From Syntrophaceae bacterium UBA6252 (GTDB lineage Bacteria; Desulfobacterota; Syntrophia; Syntrophales; UBA6807), in assembly GCA_002441265.1 (NCBI GenBank), contig DJVQ01000069.1, positions 1 to 64,000 on the forward strand: DNA of 64,000 bases. The letters are read 5' to 3'. Below the pieces are notes generated by a model. That model saw only the letters and a program-made list of their open reading frames with translations, searched no databases and was not told the DNA's origin. This document shows, piece by piece, positions 51,632-61,271 of the stretch (within the stretch, counting starts at the first letter, position 1; every line of letters begins with the position of its first letter). A program made the position numbers and the translations under genes.

Positions 51632-52861
51632 ATGAGCAATGGAGAGGATCTGGTTATCGCAAGCGCCGTGAGAACGCCCTTCAGCAGGTTCGGCGGGGCG
51701 CTGCGTTACATGCACAGCACCGAGATCGGTGCCGTCGCCATCAAGGAGGCGCTCAAACGCGTCAATTTCAACGGGAGCGAACTGGACGAGCTTTATTACG
51801 GCATGTGCATCCAGTCGGAAGCGGCCCTTCTGTACAACGTCAACGCCAGGCAGGCCCTTCTGAACGCCGGGCTGCCGGACAGCCTCGTTTCCCTCACCGT
51901 CGACAGGGCCTGCTGCTCGTCCCTGACCTGCGTCCATCTCGGACGCAAATCGATCCTGCTGAACGAGGCGGAGATCTGCATGGCCGCGGGCGCCGAGAAC
52001 ATGAGCAACACCCCGGTGGTCCTGAACGGGCATCGCTGGGGCACCCGGCTGAACAAACCTGTCATGGTTGATCACCTGAATCCGATCATGTATGTCGGAT
52101 TCAACTCCCTGGCGAAGGATGCCGGCGAAGTGGCTCTCGAACACGGCGTTCCGAGGGAAATGCAGGACGAGTGGGCCTTCGGCTCCCAGCGGAAGTATGA
52201 CGAGGCGAAAAAAGCCGGCAAGTTCCGTCTGGGGGAGGAACTGACGCCCGTGGCGATTCCCAAGGGAAAGGGCGGCCCCGCGGTGCTGGAGGAGGACGAG
52301 CTTCCCCGGCCGGACACGACCGTGGAGAAGCTGGCCAAGCTGTCGACGGTGTACGGCAGTCCCACGGTCACCGCGGGAAACGCGCCGGGCCTGGATGCCG
52401 GCGCATCGGCGATGATCATCATGAAACGCTCGAAGGCGGAGAAGATGGGGATCAAACCGGCGGGCATCATCCTTTCCGTGGGCAGCGTGGCCAGACAGCC
52501 CAGGCTGCTGGCGGAAGTGCCCGCCCTTGCGATTCAGCAGGCCCTCGACAGGGCGAACCTGACCGTTGACGACATGAGCGTGATCGAAATCAACGAAGCC
52601 TTCGCTGCGATGCCACTCGTGTCGACCCGGATGCTTGCCGGGGGGGACGAGGCAAAGTGGAAGGCCCTCATGGCCAGGACCAACGTCAACGGGGGGGCCA
52701 TCGCCATCGGGCATCCGGTCGGCGCGAGCGGCGCCAGGATCCTCTTGACGGCCATGTATGAATTGAGGAGAAAAGGCGGTGGCGTGGGCGCCGTGGGGAT
52801 CTGCGGCGGCCTGGCCCAGGGTGACGCCGCCGTCGTCAAGGTGGACGACAGCTGTTTTTAG
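51632..52861 (+). CDS. Acetyl-CoA acyltransferase (thiolase)
   Basis: 409 residues, ATG at 51632 after GGAGGAATT. Nucleophilic cysteine in VDRACCSSLTCVHLG, then NEAFAAMPLV, GHPVGASGARILLT (catalytic His) and CGGLAQGDAAV (second Cys). It cleaves a 3-ketoacyl-CoA such as acetoacetyl-CoA to acetyl-CoA units. Confidence 0.93.
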   Translation: MSNGEDLVIASAVRTPFSRFGGALRYMHSTEIGAVAIKEALKRVNFNGSELDELYYGMCIQSEAALLYNVNARQALLNAGLPDSLVSLTVDRACCSSLTCVHLGRKSILLNEAEICMAAGAENMSNTPVVLNGHRWGTRLNKPVMVDHLNPIMYVGFNSLAKDAGEVALEHGVPREMQDEWAFGSQRKYDEAKKAGKFRLGEELTPVAIPKGKGGPAVLEEDELPRPDTTVEKLAKLSTVYGSPTVTAGNAPGLDAGASAMIIMKRSKAEKMGIKPAGIILSVGSVARQPRLLAEVPALAIQQALDRANLTVDDMSVIEINEAFAAMPLVSTRMLAGGDEAKWKALMARTNVNGGAIAIGHPVGASGARILLTAMYELRRKGGGVGAVGICGGLAQGDAAVVKVDDSCF

Positions 52862-52973
52862 GGACGTGACGGTGGACGTGCCCCTCGAAAGGGGGGCACG
52901 ATGCCCCGGGGGGAATATCCGGAAGCGGAACAGGGGGATCTCCCGAAAACCGCGATGAACATGGAGGTCGGTA

Positions 52974-54287
52974 ATGTCGAACAGCAGGATCAAAGAGGAA
53001 TATCGATCGAAATTACTCAGCATGGAAGAAGCCGCAAAGCAGATTCAGTCGGGAGACGTCCTGTCGGTCCCGCCTTCCCCGGGAGAACCCAGGGCCCTGT
53101 GCGCCGCCATTGCGAAGCGCGCGGAGAAGGGGGAGCTGGAGAACATCGCCGTGCACAACATCTACACGTTCGGTACGGAAAATCCCATCTGGAGCCCAAA
53201 ACTCAAGGGGAAGGTCATCCCGTCCCCTCTTTTCGTCACGACGGCGCAGCGATGGGCCATCGATGAAGGGGTGGGCGACTTCACTCCTCTCTATTATACC
53301 GATTGCCCGGTCCTGTACGAGCGGGGGCACCTGCCCCTGGATGTCTTCATCGCGGAAGTGTCGCCCATGGACGAACACGGATATTTCTCCTTCGGGTGCG
53401 GGGTTTCCAATTCCCAGTCCTGCGCCCGGGTCGCGAAAAAAGTCATTCTCCAGGCCAACCCGAATCAGCCGCGGGTCTTCGGTGACAGCTTCATCCACAT
53501 TTCCGACGTGGACTACGTGGTCGAGGACAATCAGCCCCTCCCCGAGATTCCCAATATCCCCATCACGGAAAACGACAAAAAGATCGCGGGCTACATCGCC
53601 GAACTCATCCCGGACGGCGCGACGCTCCAGGTGGGGGTCGGGGGCGTTCCGAACGCCGTGTGCACCCTCCTGAAGGACAAGCGGGATCTGGGGATCCATA
53701 CGGAGCTGATCGGGGACACGATCCTGGACCTCATCGAGTGCGGGGCCGTGACGAACAGGAAGAAAAACATCAACCGGGGGAAAAGCGTCTTCACCTTCGC
53801 CCTGGGCTCCCGGCGGCTTTATGACTTCATCAACAACAACCCGGGAGTGGCCTCCTACCAGGTGGACTATACGAACGATCCCTATGTCATCGCGCAGCAT
53901 GACAACGTGATCGCCATGAACGCGACCCTGCAGGTGGACCTGACGGGGCAGTGCTGCTCCGAGTCGATCGGGACCCGGCAGTTTTCCGCCGTCGGCGGCC
54001 AGGCCGATTTCGCCCGTGGCGCCTTCCTTTCCAGGGGTGGAAAATCGTTCCTCTGCGTGTATTCGACCGCCAGGAACGGGGAATTGTCCTCCATCGTCCC
54101 CTGCCTGTTGCCGGGGGCCGGCGTCAGCACCCAGAAGCAGAGCATCATGTACATCGTGACGGAGTACGGCGTGGCGAAGATAACGGGCAAGACCCTCCGG
54201 GAAAGGGCCCGGCAGCTGATCGACATCGCGCATCCCGATTTCCGGGAGGAGTTGAAGGCCGAGGCCCGCAAGCGGAAAATCATGTGA
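52974..54287 (+). CDS. 4-hydroxybutyrate/butyrate CoA-transferase
   Basis: 437 residues, the AbfT/Cat2 length, unlike the longer paralogues at 18896 and 42047. Glutamate nucleophile in DLGIHTELIGDTIL, glycine loop QVGVGGVPNAV and late motif TRQFSAVGGQADFARGA. It swaps CoA between acetyl-CoA and a hydroxybutyrate-like acid. It is the most likely activating enzyme for the substrate of the AbfD dehydratase. Confidence 0.88.
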   Translation: MSNSRIKEEYRSKLLSMEEAAKQIQSGDVLSVPPSPGEPRALCAAIAKRAEKGELENIAVHNIYTFGTENPIWSPKLKGKVIPSPLFVTTAQRWAIDEGVGDFTPLYYTDCPVLYERGHLPLDVFIAEVSPMDEHGYFSFGCGVSNSQSCARVAKKVILQANPNQPRVFGDSFIHISDVDYVVEDNQPLPEIPNIPITENDKKIAGYIAELIPDGATLQVGVGGVPNAVCTLLKDKRDLGIHTELIGDTILDLIECGAVTNRKKNINRGKSVFTFALGSRRLYDFINNNPGVASYQVDYTNDPYVIAQHDNVIAMNATLQVDLTGQCCSESIGTRQFSAVGGQADFARGAFLSRGGKSFLCVYSTARNGELSSIVPCLLPGAGVSTQKQSIMYIVTEYGVAKITGKTLRERARQLIDIAHPDFREELKAEARKRKIM

Positions 54288-54326
54288 TTTCGGAGAGGAA
54301 ATCGCCAAACCGGAAGGAGACGAAAC

Positions 54327-55103
54327 ATGGAATATCTGCTTTTTGAAGTCGATGGGCAGGTGGCGAAAATCACGCTGAACCGCCCGAAAGTCCTGAATGC
54401 GCTCAATCCCGGCCTCTACCGGGAACTTGGGGAGCTGCTGGAAAAGATCGGCGAAGACAAGGAGATCCGGGCGATCGTCATCACCGGCGCCGGGACGAAG
54501 GCCTTCGCCGCCGGGGCCGACATCAGCGCCATGCAGTCCATGACGGCGCAGGAGGCCCGCGAACTCGCCCGGGTCGGACAGCGTCCCCTCAATCTCATCG
54601 CGTCGCTTCCGAAGCCGGTCATCGCGGCGATCAACGGCATGGCGCTGGGCGGCGGATGCGAACTGGCCATGGCGTGCGATCTGAGGATCGCTTCGGAAAC
54701 GGCGCTCCTCGGGCAGCCGGAAATCAATCTCGCGGTCATTCCCGGGGGCGGAGGAACCCAGATGCTGCCGCGGCTCGCCGGCCTTGCGAAGGCCAAGGAG
54801 CTGATCTTCACCGGGAGGCTCATCAAGGCGGCCGAGGCCCTTGATCTGGGTCTTGTCAACAAGGTCGTTCCCCAGGAGGAAGTGGTGCCGGCGGCGGAAA
54901 AACTCGCCCGGGAGATCTGCGCGAAAGGACCCGTCGCCATGGCGCTGGCGAAGGCATCGATCAACAAGGTCCTGGAGGCGCCCCTGAAGGTCGGTCTCGA
55001 ATTCGAAATCGAAGCGTTCGCCGGCTGTTTCGCCACGGAGGACCAGAAAGAGGGAATGGCCGCCTTTCTCGAAAAACGGCCTCCCCGGATCAAAGGGGTA
55101 TAG
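54327..55103 (+). CDS. Enoyl-CoA hydratase (crotonase)
   Basis: 258 residues. AGADISAMQSM oxyanion-hole motif, NGMALGGGCELAMACD and GQPEINLAVIPGGGGTQMLPR with both catalytic glutamates. Hydrates crotonyl-CoA to 3-hydroxybutyryl-CoA, consistent with its place between the AbfD product and the hydroxybutyryl-CoA dehydrogenase. Second crotonase of the window (the other is at 25431). Confidence 0.93.
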   Translation: MEYLLFEVDGQVAKITLNRPKVLNALNPGLYRELGELLEKIGEDKEIRAIVITGAGTKAFAAGADISAMQSMTAQEARELARVGQRPLNLIASLPKPVIAAINGMALGGGCELAMACDLRIASETALLGQPEINLAVIPGGGGTQMLPRLAGLAKAKELIFTGRLIKAAEALDLGLVNKVVPQEEVVPAAEKLAREICAKGPVAMALAKASINKVLEAPLKVGLEFEIEAFAGCFATEDQKEGMAAFLEKRPPRIKGV

Positions 55104-55210
55104 ACGATACGGCGTGCGAAGCCGCCGTTCGTGCGAAGAACGGGATTCGCGGGCTCCACGGCGAATGCCGGGGAACAGGGAAAGCATAAGACTTCTGGAG
55201 AACATGCAAG

Positions 55211-57010
55211 ATGGCAAACAAATTGACCGACGTCAACGATGTGAAATTCGTTCTTTACGAACAACTTCAGATAGAGGAACTGTGCAATTCGGAAAAGTTC
55301 GGGGACCACTCCCGGGAGACCTTCGACATGATCCTGGACGCCGCCGAGAAACTCGCCGTGAACGATTTTCAGCCGGTGAACGGGGAAGGGGACGAACTGG
55401 GCTGCACCTGGAAGGACGGAATCGTCAAGGTGCCGGGGCCGTTCCATGCCCCCTACCGGAAGTTCTGCGAGGGCGGCTGGTTGAACATGGCGGAAACGTA
55501 TGATGTCGGCGGCCAGGGCGTTCCCCTGACCATCGATTTCGCCTGCAAGGAAATGATGTTCGCCGCCTGTCATTCGCTGATCGGGTACACCGGTCTGACG
55601 CACAGCGCCGCCAAGGTCATCGAGCGTTACGGCACGGAAGAGCAGAAGAGGAAATACATGGGCCCCCTGTACGAGGGCAGGTACGGCGGGGGAATGAACC
55701 TGACCGAAGCCCAGGCGGGAAGCGACGTGGGCGCGGTGCGGACCAAGGCGTTCAGGAATCCCGACGGCACCTACTGCATCGAAGGCGGAAAGATCTTCAT
55801 CACCGGCGGGGACACCGATCTCACGGAAAACGTCGTTCACATCATTCTGGCCAGGATCGAGGGGGATCCCGAGGGGACGAAGGGTCTTACCTGCTTCATC
55901 GTTCCCAAGATCCGGGTCAACGGGGACGGGTCCCTGGGGGAGCCCAACGACGTCGTGTGCGCGGGCATCGAGCACAAGATGGGAATGAGGGGTTCGGCGA
56001 CGTGTGTCCTCAAGTTCGGGGAAAACAGCCGGTGCATCGGCGAGCGGATCGGCCCGGAGCAGAAAGGCATCGTTGTCATGTTCACCATGATGAACGAACA
56101 GCGGGCGCTCGTGGGGATGCAGGGTCTCGCCCAGGGAAGCGCGGCCTACCTGCACGCCCTGGAATTCGCCAGGGAACGGCATCAGGGTTCGAAGTTCGGG
56201 AGCAGGGACCCCAGGCAGGTTCCCATCATCCGCCATCCCGACGTGAAACGGAACATCCTGTGGATGAAAGCTTTCACGGAAGGGATGCGGGCTCTCGTTT
56301 TCTACGTGATGTACTGCATGGACCGGATGGAGGCGGCCACCGACGGGAAGGAGAAAGCGAAATGGCAGTTCTTCGTGGAGGTGCTGACCCCCATATGCAA
56401 GGCGTACTGTACCGACAAGGGCTTCGATGTGTGCATAAGGGCGATCCAGGTACACGGCGGCTACGGGTACTGTAAGGAATACAAGGTGGAGCAGTTCGCG
56501 AGGGACTGCAAGATCACGTCCATTTACGAGGGGACGAACGGGATCCAGTCCCTGGATCTGTTCGGACGCAAGATCAGGATGGCGGACGGGGCGGCCCTGG
56601 CGGCCCTCCTCGGCGAAATGGAAACGACCGTCCAGGAGGCCTCGCAGGCGAGCGCCCTCAAGCCCGCCGCCGAAGAAGTGGGAAAGGCGCTGGAAGGCCT
56701 GAAGCGGGTCACGGCGTATCTGAGGGACGACCTGTCCTCCCGGGACGCCTACCTGGCCTATTCCTGGGCCACTCCCTATCTCGAAATGTTCGGCGACGTC
56801 GTCCTGGGGTGGCTCCTTCTCTGGCAGGCCAAGGTGGCCTTCGACAGCAACGTCAAGACCGGGGTCAACGGAAGGTTCTATGCGAACAAGGTCGCCACGG
56901 CGAAGTTTTATATCGGTTCCGTCCTGCCCGCGGTTCACGGAAAGATGGAGACCGTCATGAAGGGAGACCGATCCCTGGTGGAGATGGGGGAAGAGATCAC
57001 GGCGGGTTAA
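55211..57010 (+). CDS. Acyl-CoA dehydrogenase, long type (about 600 aa)
   Basis: 599 residues: N-terminal and central acyl-CoA dehydrogenase domains (LTEAQAGSDVGAVRTKA, KMGMRGSATC), the catalytic base region SIYEGTNGIQSLDLFGRKI (Glu), and a C-terminal extension of about 130 residues (domain found in DmdC/AcdB-type dehydrogenases). The extension and HGGYGYCKEYKVEQFARD place it in the group of long acyl-CoA dehydrogenases. It oxidises a saturated acyl-CoA, or works in reverse, in this pathway. It is the last enzyme gene before a membrane transporter. Confidence 0.9.
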   Translation: MANKLTDVNDVKFVLYEQLQIEELCNSEKFGDHSRETFDMILDAAEKLAVNDFQPVNGEGDELGCTWKDGIVKVPGPFHAPYRKFCEGGWLNMAETYDVGGQGVPLTIDFACKEMMFAACHSLIGYTGLTHSAAKVIERYGTEEQKRKYMGPLYEGRYGGGMNLTEAQAGSDVGAVRTKAFRNPDGTYCIEGGKIFITGGDTDLTENVVHIILARIEGDPEGTKGLTCFIVPKIRVNGDGSLGEPNDVVCAGIEHKMGMRGSATCVLKFGENSRCIGERIGPEQKGIVVMFTMMNEQRALVGMQGLAQGSAAYLHALEFARERHQGSKFGSRDPRQVPIIRHPDVKRNILWMKAFTEGMRALVFYVMYCMDRMEAATDGKEKAKWQFFVEVLTPICKAYCTDKGFDVCIRAIQVHGGYGYCKEYKVEQFARDCKITSIYEGTNGIQSLDLFGRKIRMADGAALAALLGEMETTVQEASQASALKPAAEEVGKALEGLKRVTAYLRDDLSSRDAYLAYSWATPYLEMFGDVVLGWLLLWQAKVAFDSNVKTGVNGRFYANKVATAKFYIGSVLPAVHGKMETVMKGDRSLVEMGEEITAG

Positions 57011-57107
57011 TGGGTCGGGAACCGCCGTGGAAGCATCCGGAAAGACATCGGTGATGCGGTAAAGCCTTTATGGCGAATTAAATAGGGAAGAAGGAGGTTT
57101 TTGAGCA

Positions 57108-57257
57108 ATGAACATGGCCGCACTGTTGTCATTTCTTCATCCGATGATTGTCATGGTCATCTGTGGCATCTGGGTCCTTTCGATTCTGAAGTCGGACTAC
57201 TCGGAACTCGTAAAGGGTGGCGGGGGCGACGCGCAAGTAAAGGGCGATAACAACTGA
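57108..57257 (+). CDS. Small membrane protein paired with the sodium:solute symporter (49 aa)
   Basis: A 49-residue protein from ATG 57108 to TGA 57257, with AAGGAGG upstream. It begins MNMAALLSFLHP, has one hydrophobic segment (about 12-28, MIVMVICGIWVLSIL) and ends in a glycine-rich polar tail. It is 47 bp upstream of the symporter gene and has its own good ribosome site. Small subunits of this kind accompany several sodium:solute symporters (for example YhdT with PanF), but this one is shorter and unrelated in sequence as far as I can see. Confidence 0.7.
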   Translation: MNMAALLSFLHPMIVMVICGIWVLSILKSDYSELVKGGGGDAQVKGDNN

Positions 57258-57304
57258 CCGCCGAAGGCGGATTGGTTTCCAAGCCGGCTTGGAAGGAGGA
57301 AACA

Positions 57305-58906
57305 ATGGCCGTTGCAACATTCTGGATCATTCTGATCCTCGTGATCGTAACCGCGTTCATGGTCAACAGGTATGTGAAATCATCAAGCGACTATTACGTC
57401 ATGGGCAAGAAGGGGGAGACCATCGGGATCACCGGCGTGCTGACCGCAAGTTATCTCAGCGCGGTGACCTTCGTCGGCATCGCCGGGATCGAGTACCTCA
57501 ACGGACCGCCGATCTTTCTCATCTGCTACGGAAGCTGGATCGGCATGGTTTGCGGGTTCATCTACGTCGGACGCAGGCTCAGGGCCTATGGCGCCATTAC
57601 GATGCCCGATTACCTGCAGGAACGTTTCGGGACGTCCGTGAGAATCATCGCGACGGTAATTCTCATCGTCGGCCTTCTCGGATACGGCGTCGTTCAGCTG
57701 ATGGGGGCGGGGGTGCTCCTGAGTTCGGTGACGGGCATCAGCTACAACATCGTCATTATCGTTTTTGCCATCGCCCTGATCACCTTCTGCGCCGTGGCGG
57801 GGATGTACAGCGTCGTCATCGTCAACACCCTGCTTCTTGCCACGATCCTTGTGGCCTGTTTCATCCTGGCCCCGATCATGATCAAGCTCGGCGGCGGCTT
57901 CGACGGGTTGACGAACGGCCTCATGAACATCGATCCCAATTTCTGGAGCGCGGGGGGAAGAAAATTTCACATGCCCACGGGTTGGACGGTGGGACAGTTC
58001 GTGCTGTGGGCCCTCTTTTTCCCGGCCGCCCCCTGGATCGCCGGAATGGCCCTTCCCTGCAAGAACGACTTCGTCCTCATGCGCGCCATCTGCTGGTCCA
58101 CTCTGATCACGACGGTGGGCGTCGTGACCCTCTTCCTGGGCTGCAGCGCCATGTTCCTGGTGAACCCGAACATCGCTCCGGCGGACCAGGTCTTCATCTG
58201 GGCCTGCAAGAACTCGGTGCACCCCATCCTCGGCGGGCTGGGAATCGCGGGCGTCATGGCGGCGATCCTGTCGAGCGGCGCCACGATCTTCATGGGCGCC
58301 GGATTCGGACTTTCCAGGGACCTGTATGAAAGATACATCATGAGCAAGGGCGGAACCCTCGACGACAGGAAGAAGATCGTCCTGGCCCGCATCGCCCAGG
58401 TCGTGGTGGGCGTGATCGTCGTCATCTTCGCCCTGTCGAAACCGCTTGCCATTTACTGGATCTCCGCATGGGCGGGCGCCCTCTTCGCGACGGCGTGGCT
58501 GCCGACGCTGATCGCGGGCTTCGAGTACAAGAAGGCGACGCGGGCGGGCGTCATCGCGGGTATGCTCTGCGGCGCCGGCTCGTACATCCTGCTGTACCAG
58601 TGCGTGAAGAAATGGAAATTGTTCACGCTGCCCTTCAACCTGGATCCGGTCATTTTCGGCATCATCGTCTCCTTTGTGGCGATCCTGCTCGTGTCCTCCC
58701 TGGGGAAGGCAAAGGAAGAGGACATGGCGGTCTATACCCGGGTGAAGGGTATCGGACTGGCCGAGGGTACGATTCAAACCATGACCCGCGGCGAGATCGT
58801 GAAGGAGTATCTGACGACAAAGACGACGGCGTGGGTGTGCATCATCGTCGCCGTGGTCGTCCTCGGCCTGCTGGCGATCCGGATCGTTCCGGCCGTATCG
58901 GGGTAA
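57305..58906 (+). CDS. Sodium:solute symporter family (SSS) transporter
   Basis: 533 residues, ATG at 57305 after GGAAGGAGG. Thirteen or so hydrophobic segments; SSS-type features DYYVMGKKGETIGITGVLTA and the family block GAIGMPD-like AYGAITMPDYLQERFG. It should import the carboxylic acid that feeds the CoA-transferase/dehydratase pathway, in symport with sodium. It is preceded by a 49-residue membrane partner. Confidence 0.9.
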   Translation: MAVATFWIILILVIVTAFMVNRYVKSSSDYYVMGKKGETIGITGVLTASYLSAVTFVGIAGIEYLNGPPIFLICYGSWIGMVCGFIYVGRRLRAYGAITMPDYLQERFGTSVRIIATVILIVGLLGYGVVQLMGAGVLLSSVTGISYNIVIIVFAIALITFCAVAGMYSVVIVNTLLLATILVACFILAPIMIKLGGGFDGLTNGLMNIDPNFWSAGGRKFHMPTGWTVGQFVLWALFFPAAPWIAGMALPCKNDFVLMRAICWSTLITTVGVVTLFLGCSAMFLVNPNIAPADQVFIWACKNSVHPILGGLGIAGVMAAILSSGATIFMGAGFGLSRDLYERYIMSKGGTLDDRKKIVLARIAQVVVGVIVVIFALSKPLAIYWISAWAGALFATAWLPTLIAGFEYKKATRAGVIAGMLCGAGSYILLYQCVKKWKLFTLPFNLDPVIFGIIVSFVAILLVSSLGKAKEEDMAVYTRVKGIGLAEGTIQTMTRGEIVKEYLTTKTTAWVCIIVAVVVLGLLAIRIVPAVSG

Positions 58907-58919
58907 ACCGGGCTTCGGC

Positions 58920-58972
58920 GGCCGGGAGGCGCGAGGGACGCACTCCCCTCCAGGAACCTCGCGCTCCCGGCC
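58920..58972. terminator. Terminator of the SDR-to-symporter operon
   Basis: GGCCGGGAGGCGCGAGG (58920-58936) and CCTCGCGCTCCCGGCC (58957-58972) form a long GC-rich stem with one bulged base and a 20-base loop, 14 bp past the symporter stop. Confidence 0.75.
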
Positions 58973-59306
58973 GTCATGCCTGAAACAAGCGTTTCGCGGC
59001 ACGGGAACCCTTCGGACATTTCCTCCCGGCGTGCGGCGGGTCCTTTCCCTTGCCGCCGGCGGCGGGAAAGGAGACGGTTCCCGATTCACGCACTTTCAAA
59101 ATGAACGGATCACCGGATTCGACCGGAAATCCCTTCCGGCTGCCTCCCGGAGAGACTCCAGGGCTGCACCTGGTTCCCTGGTATCCTTCCTCCTCTTTTC
59201 CGGGCGGCATTGAAAGATGTTCCGCCGGCCCCCGACGGACATCCCCCGCGCCCGGAGGGGATTGGGATTTCCGGTCGACCGGCCCCTCGGGGAGAGGCCG
59301 GGGCGC
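58973..59306. other. Intergenic, no gene seen
   Basis: GC-rich; an upstream in-frame ATG at 59217 could extend the next gene by 30 residues but the composition (arginine/proline-rich) is unlike the family. Confidence 0.4.
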
Positions 59307-61250
59307 ATGGCGAACATGAAACCGGACGAATTCCCTTTTCCGCAGATCGGAGATTTTCTGCGGAAGGTCGTGCCCTTCGACACCCTCGATGACGGGGAAC
59401 TGGCCCGCATCGTTTCCCGGATCGAGATCGCCTACTACCCCCGGGGAACGGTCATCGTCAGGCAGGGAAGCCCGTCGCCCGATTTTCTGTACATCGTTCA
59501 CGTCGGTTCGGTGCGGATCACCATCTCCGGCGGCGGCGGCGAGGAGATCCTCACGGATTTCCGGGGCGAGGCCGACGCGTTCGGGGGTGCGAGCATTCTG
59601 CAGGGGAGCGAGTCGCTCGCCGAGATCACCGCTACGGAAGATTCGATCCTCTACCTGCTTCCCGCGGATGTGTTCAGGCATCTGGTGAACACGAATCCCG
59701 CCTTCGAACGGACCTTCAAGTTTTCCCTGGCCAATTACATCAAAGGGGCGTGTGATTCGAGGTACCGGCAGCTCTCGCAGCCCGACGGGACGAGAACCAT
59801 CAACCTCGACTTCTTTCTCGCCGGGAAGCTCGTGTCCGACCTCATGGTGAGGAACCTGGTCACCTGCGGCCCGGACATGACGATCCGGGATGCCGCGGAG
59901 AAGATGACCCGAAACCAGGTGAGTTCGATCGTGGTCACGGACGGAAGGGGCACGCCGCTGGGCGTCATGACGAACAGGGACCTCCGCTCGAGGGTCGTGG
60001 CGGAGGGACGGAGCGGGGACGAAAGCGTTTCCGGCGTCATGAACCGGGCCCTCCACAGTGTGGACCGGAAAACGTACGCCATCGACGCCCTGCTGCACAT
60101 GAGCGAGCACCACATCCGGCACCTCCTGGTCATGGACGGGGACTCCGCCGCCGGCATCCTCAGCGAGCACGACTTTCAAGTGGAAGTGGGAAGCTCTCCC
60201 CTGGGCATCATCGCCCAGATTGAAAAGGCACAAACCGTCGACCACCTGGCGCGGCTGCGCAAGAGAATCGACAACGTGCTGGAAATGCTCCTCATGCAGG
60301 GGGTTCCCGTGGACAAGGTCGTGTCGCTCGTCACGGGGATCAACGACAGGGTGACGCAGCGGGTCCTGTCCCTCGTCGAACATGCCATGGCGGATTCCGG
60401 GATGGGGCCCGCCCCCGTTCCATACTGCTGGATGGCGCTGGGCAGCGAGGGCCGCCGGGAGCAGACGCTCCTTACGGATCAGGACAATTCCCTTTCCTAT
60501 GCCGATGTGCCCGGAGAGGACGGGGAGCAGGTGCGCAGGTGGTTCCTCGCCTTTTCCGAGGGCGTCGTGGACGGCCTGGTGCTGTACGGGATTCCCCGCT
60601 GCCCCGGCGGGATCATGGCGTCGAATCCGTCCTGGTGCCAGCCGGAAGGAAAATGGAGGGAAACGTTTTCGAAATGGGTGCTCCGGCCCGATCCGCTCGC
60701 GGTGATGCTGTCCATGATATTTTTCGACTTCCGTGCCGTTCACGGGGGAACGGAATTCATCGCCGGCCTTCGCGAGGAGCTTCACGGGAATCTCGGGAAA
60801 AAGAAGACCATTCTCGAACTTTCCGCACGGGAGGCGCTGGAGAACCCGCCCCCCATCGGATTCTTCCGCGAGTTCATCGTCGAGCGGTCCGGGGAACACA
60901 GGAATCAGCTGGATCTGAAACGCCGGGGGCTGCGTCCCGTGATCGAGGCGGCCAGGATCAGGGCCCTCGACCTGGGCGTCGACCGGACGAACACCATGGA
61001 GCGTCTGGAGGCGGTCCGGGATGCGGGCATCCTGGACGACGGCCTGTATTCCGATATTCGCGAGGCATACCATTTCATGAACCGTCTTCGGATCGACCGG
61101 TACCTGGATGCCGTGGCGATGAACCGGGATCCGGACAACTTCATCGACCCCGCCACGCTCAACAGCCTCCAGCGGAACATGCTCAAGGAAAGCTTCAGCG
61201 CCGTCGCCAGGCTTCAGAAAAAACTGCTCGGGGGCTACTTGTTCCCTTGA
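59307..61250 (+). CDS. Cyclic-nucleotide-binding/CBS protein with DUF294 nucleotidyltransferase-like domain
   Basis: 647 residues: cNMP-binding domain (about 15-140), two CBS domains (LVSDLMVRNLVTCGPDMTIR and VSGVMNRALHSVDRKTYA, about 175-300), a DUF294 nucleotidyltransferase-like domain with GSEGRREQTLLTDQDNSL (the NTase GSxxR and DxD-type motif) and a DUF294 C-terminal domain. It is probably a nucleotide-responsive regulator of a metabolic or transport process. It is followed by an exonuclease gene with 21 bp between. This pair is common in proteobacteria; the target is not known. Confidence 0.85.
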   Translation: MANMKPDEFPFPQIGDFLRKVVPFDTLDDGELARIVSRIEIAYYPRGTVIVRQGSPSPDFLYIVHVGSVRITISGGGGEEILTDFRGEADAFGGASILQGSESLAEITATEDSILYLLPADVFRHLVNTNPAFERTFKFSLANYIKGACDSRYRQLSQPDGTRTINLDFFLAGKLVSDLMVRNLVTCGPDMTIRDAAEKMTRNQVSSIVVTDGRGTPLGVMTNRDLRSRVVAEGRSGDESVSGVMNRALHSVDRKTYAIDALLHMSEHHIRHLLVMDGDSAAGILSEHDFQVEVGSSPLGIIAQIEKAQTVDHLARLRKRIDNVLEMLLMQGVPVDKVVSLVTGINDRVTQRVLSLVEHAMADSGMGPAPVPYCWMALGSEGRREQTLLTDQDNSLSYADVPGEDGEQVRRWFLAFSEGVVDGLVLYGIPRCPGGIMASNPSWCQPEGKWRETFSKWVLRPDPLAVMLSMIFFDFRAVHGGTEFIAGLREELHGNLGKKKTILELSAREALENPPPIGFFREFIVERSGEHRNQLDLKRRGLRPVIEAARIRALDLGVDRTNTMERLEAVRDAGILDDGLYSDIREAYHFMNRLRIDRYLDAVAMNRDPDNFIDPATLNSLQRNMLKESFSAVARLQKKLLGGYLFP

Positions 61251-61271
61251 GCTCCGGGAGGGGATCGTAAC

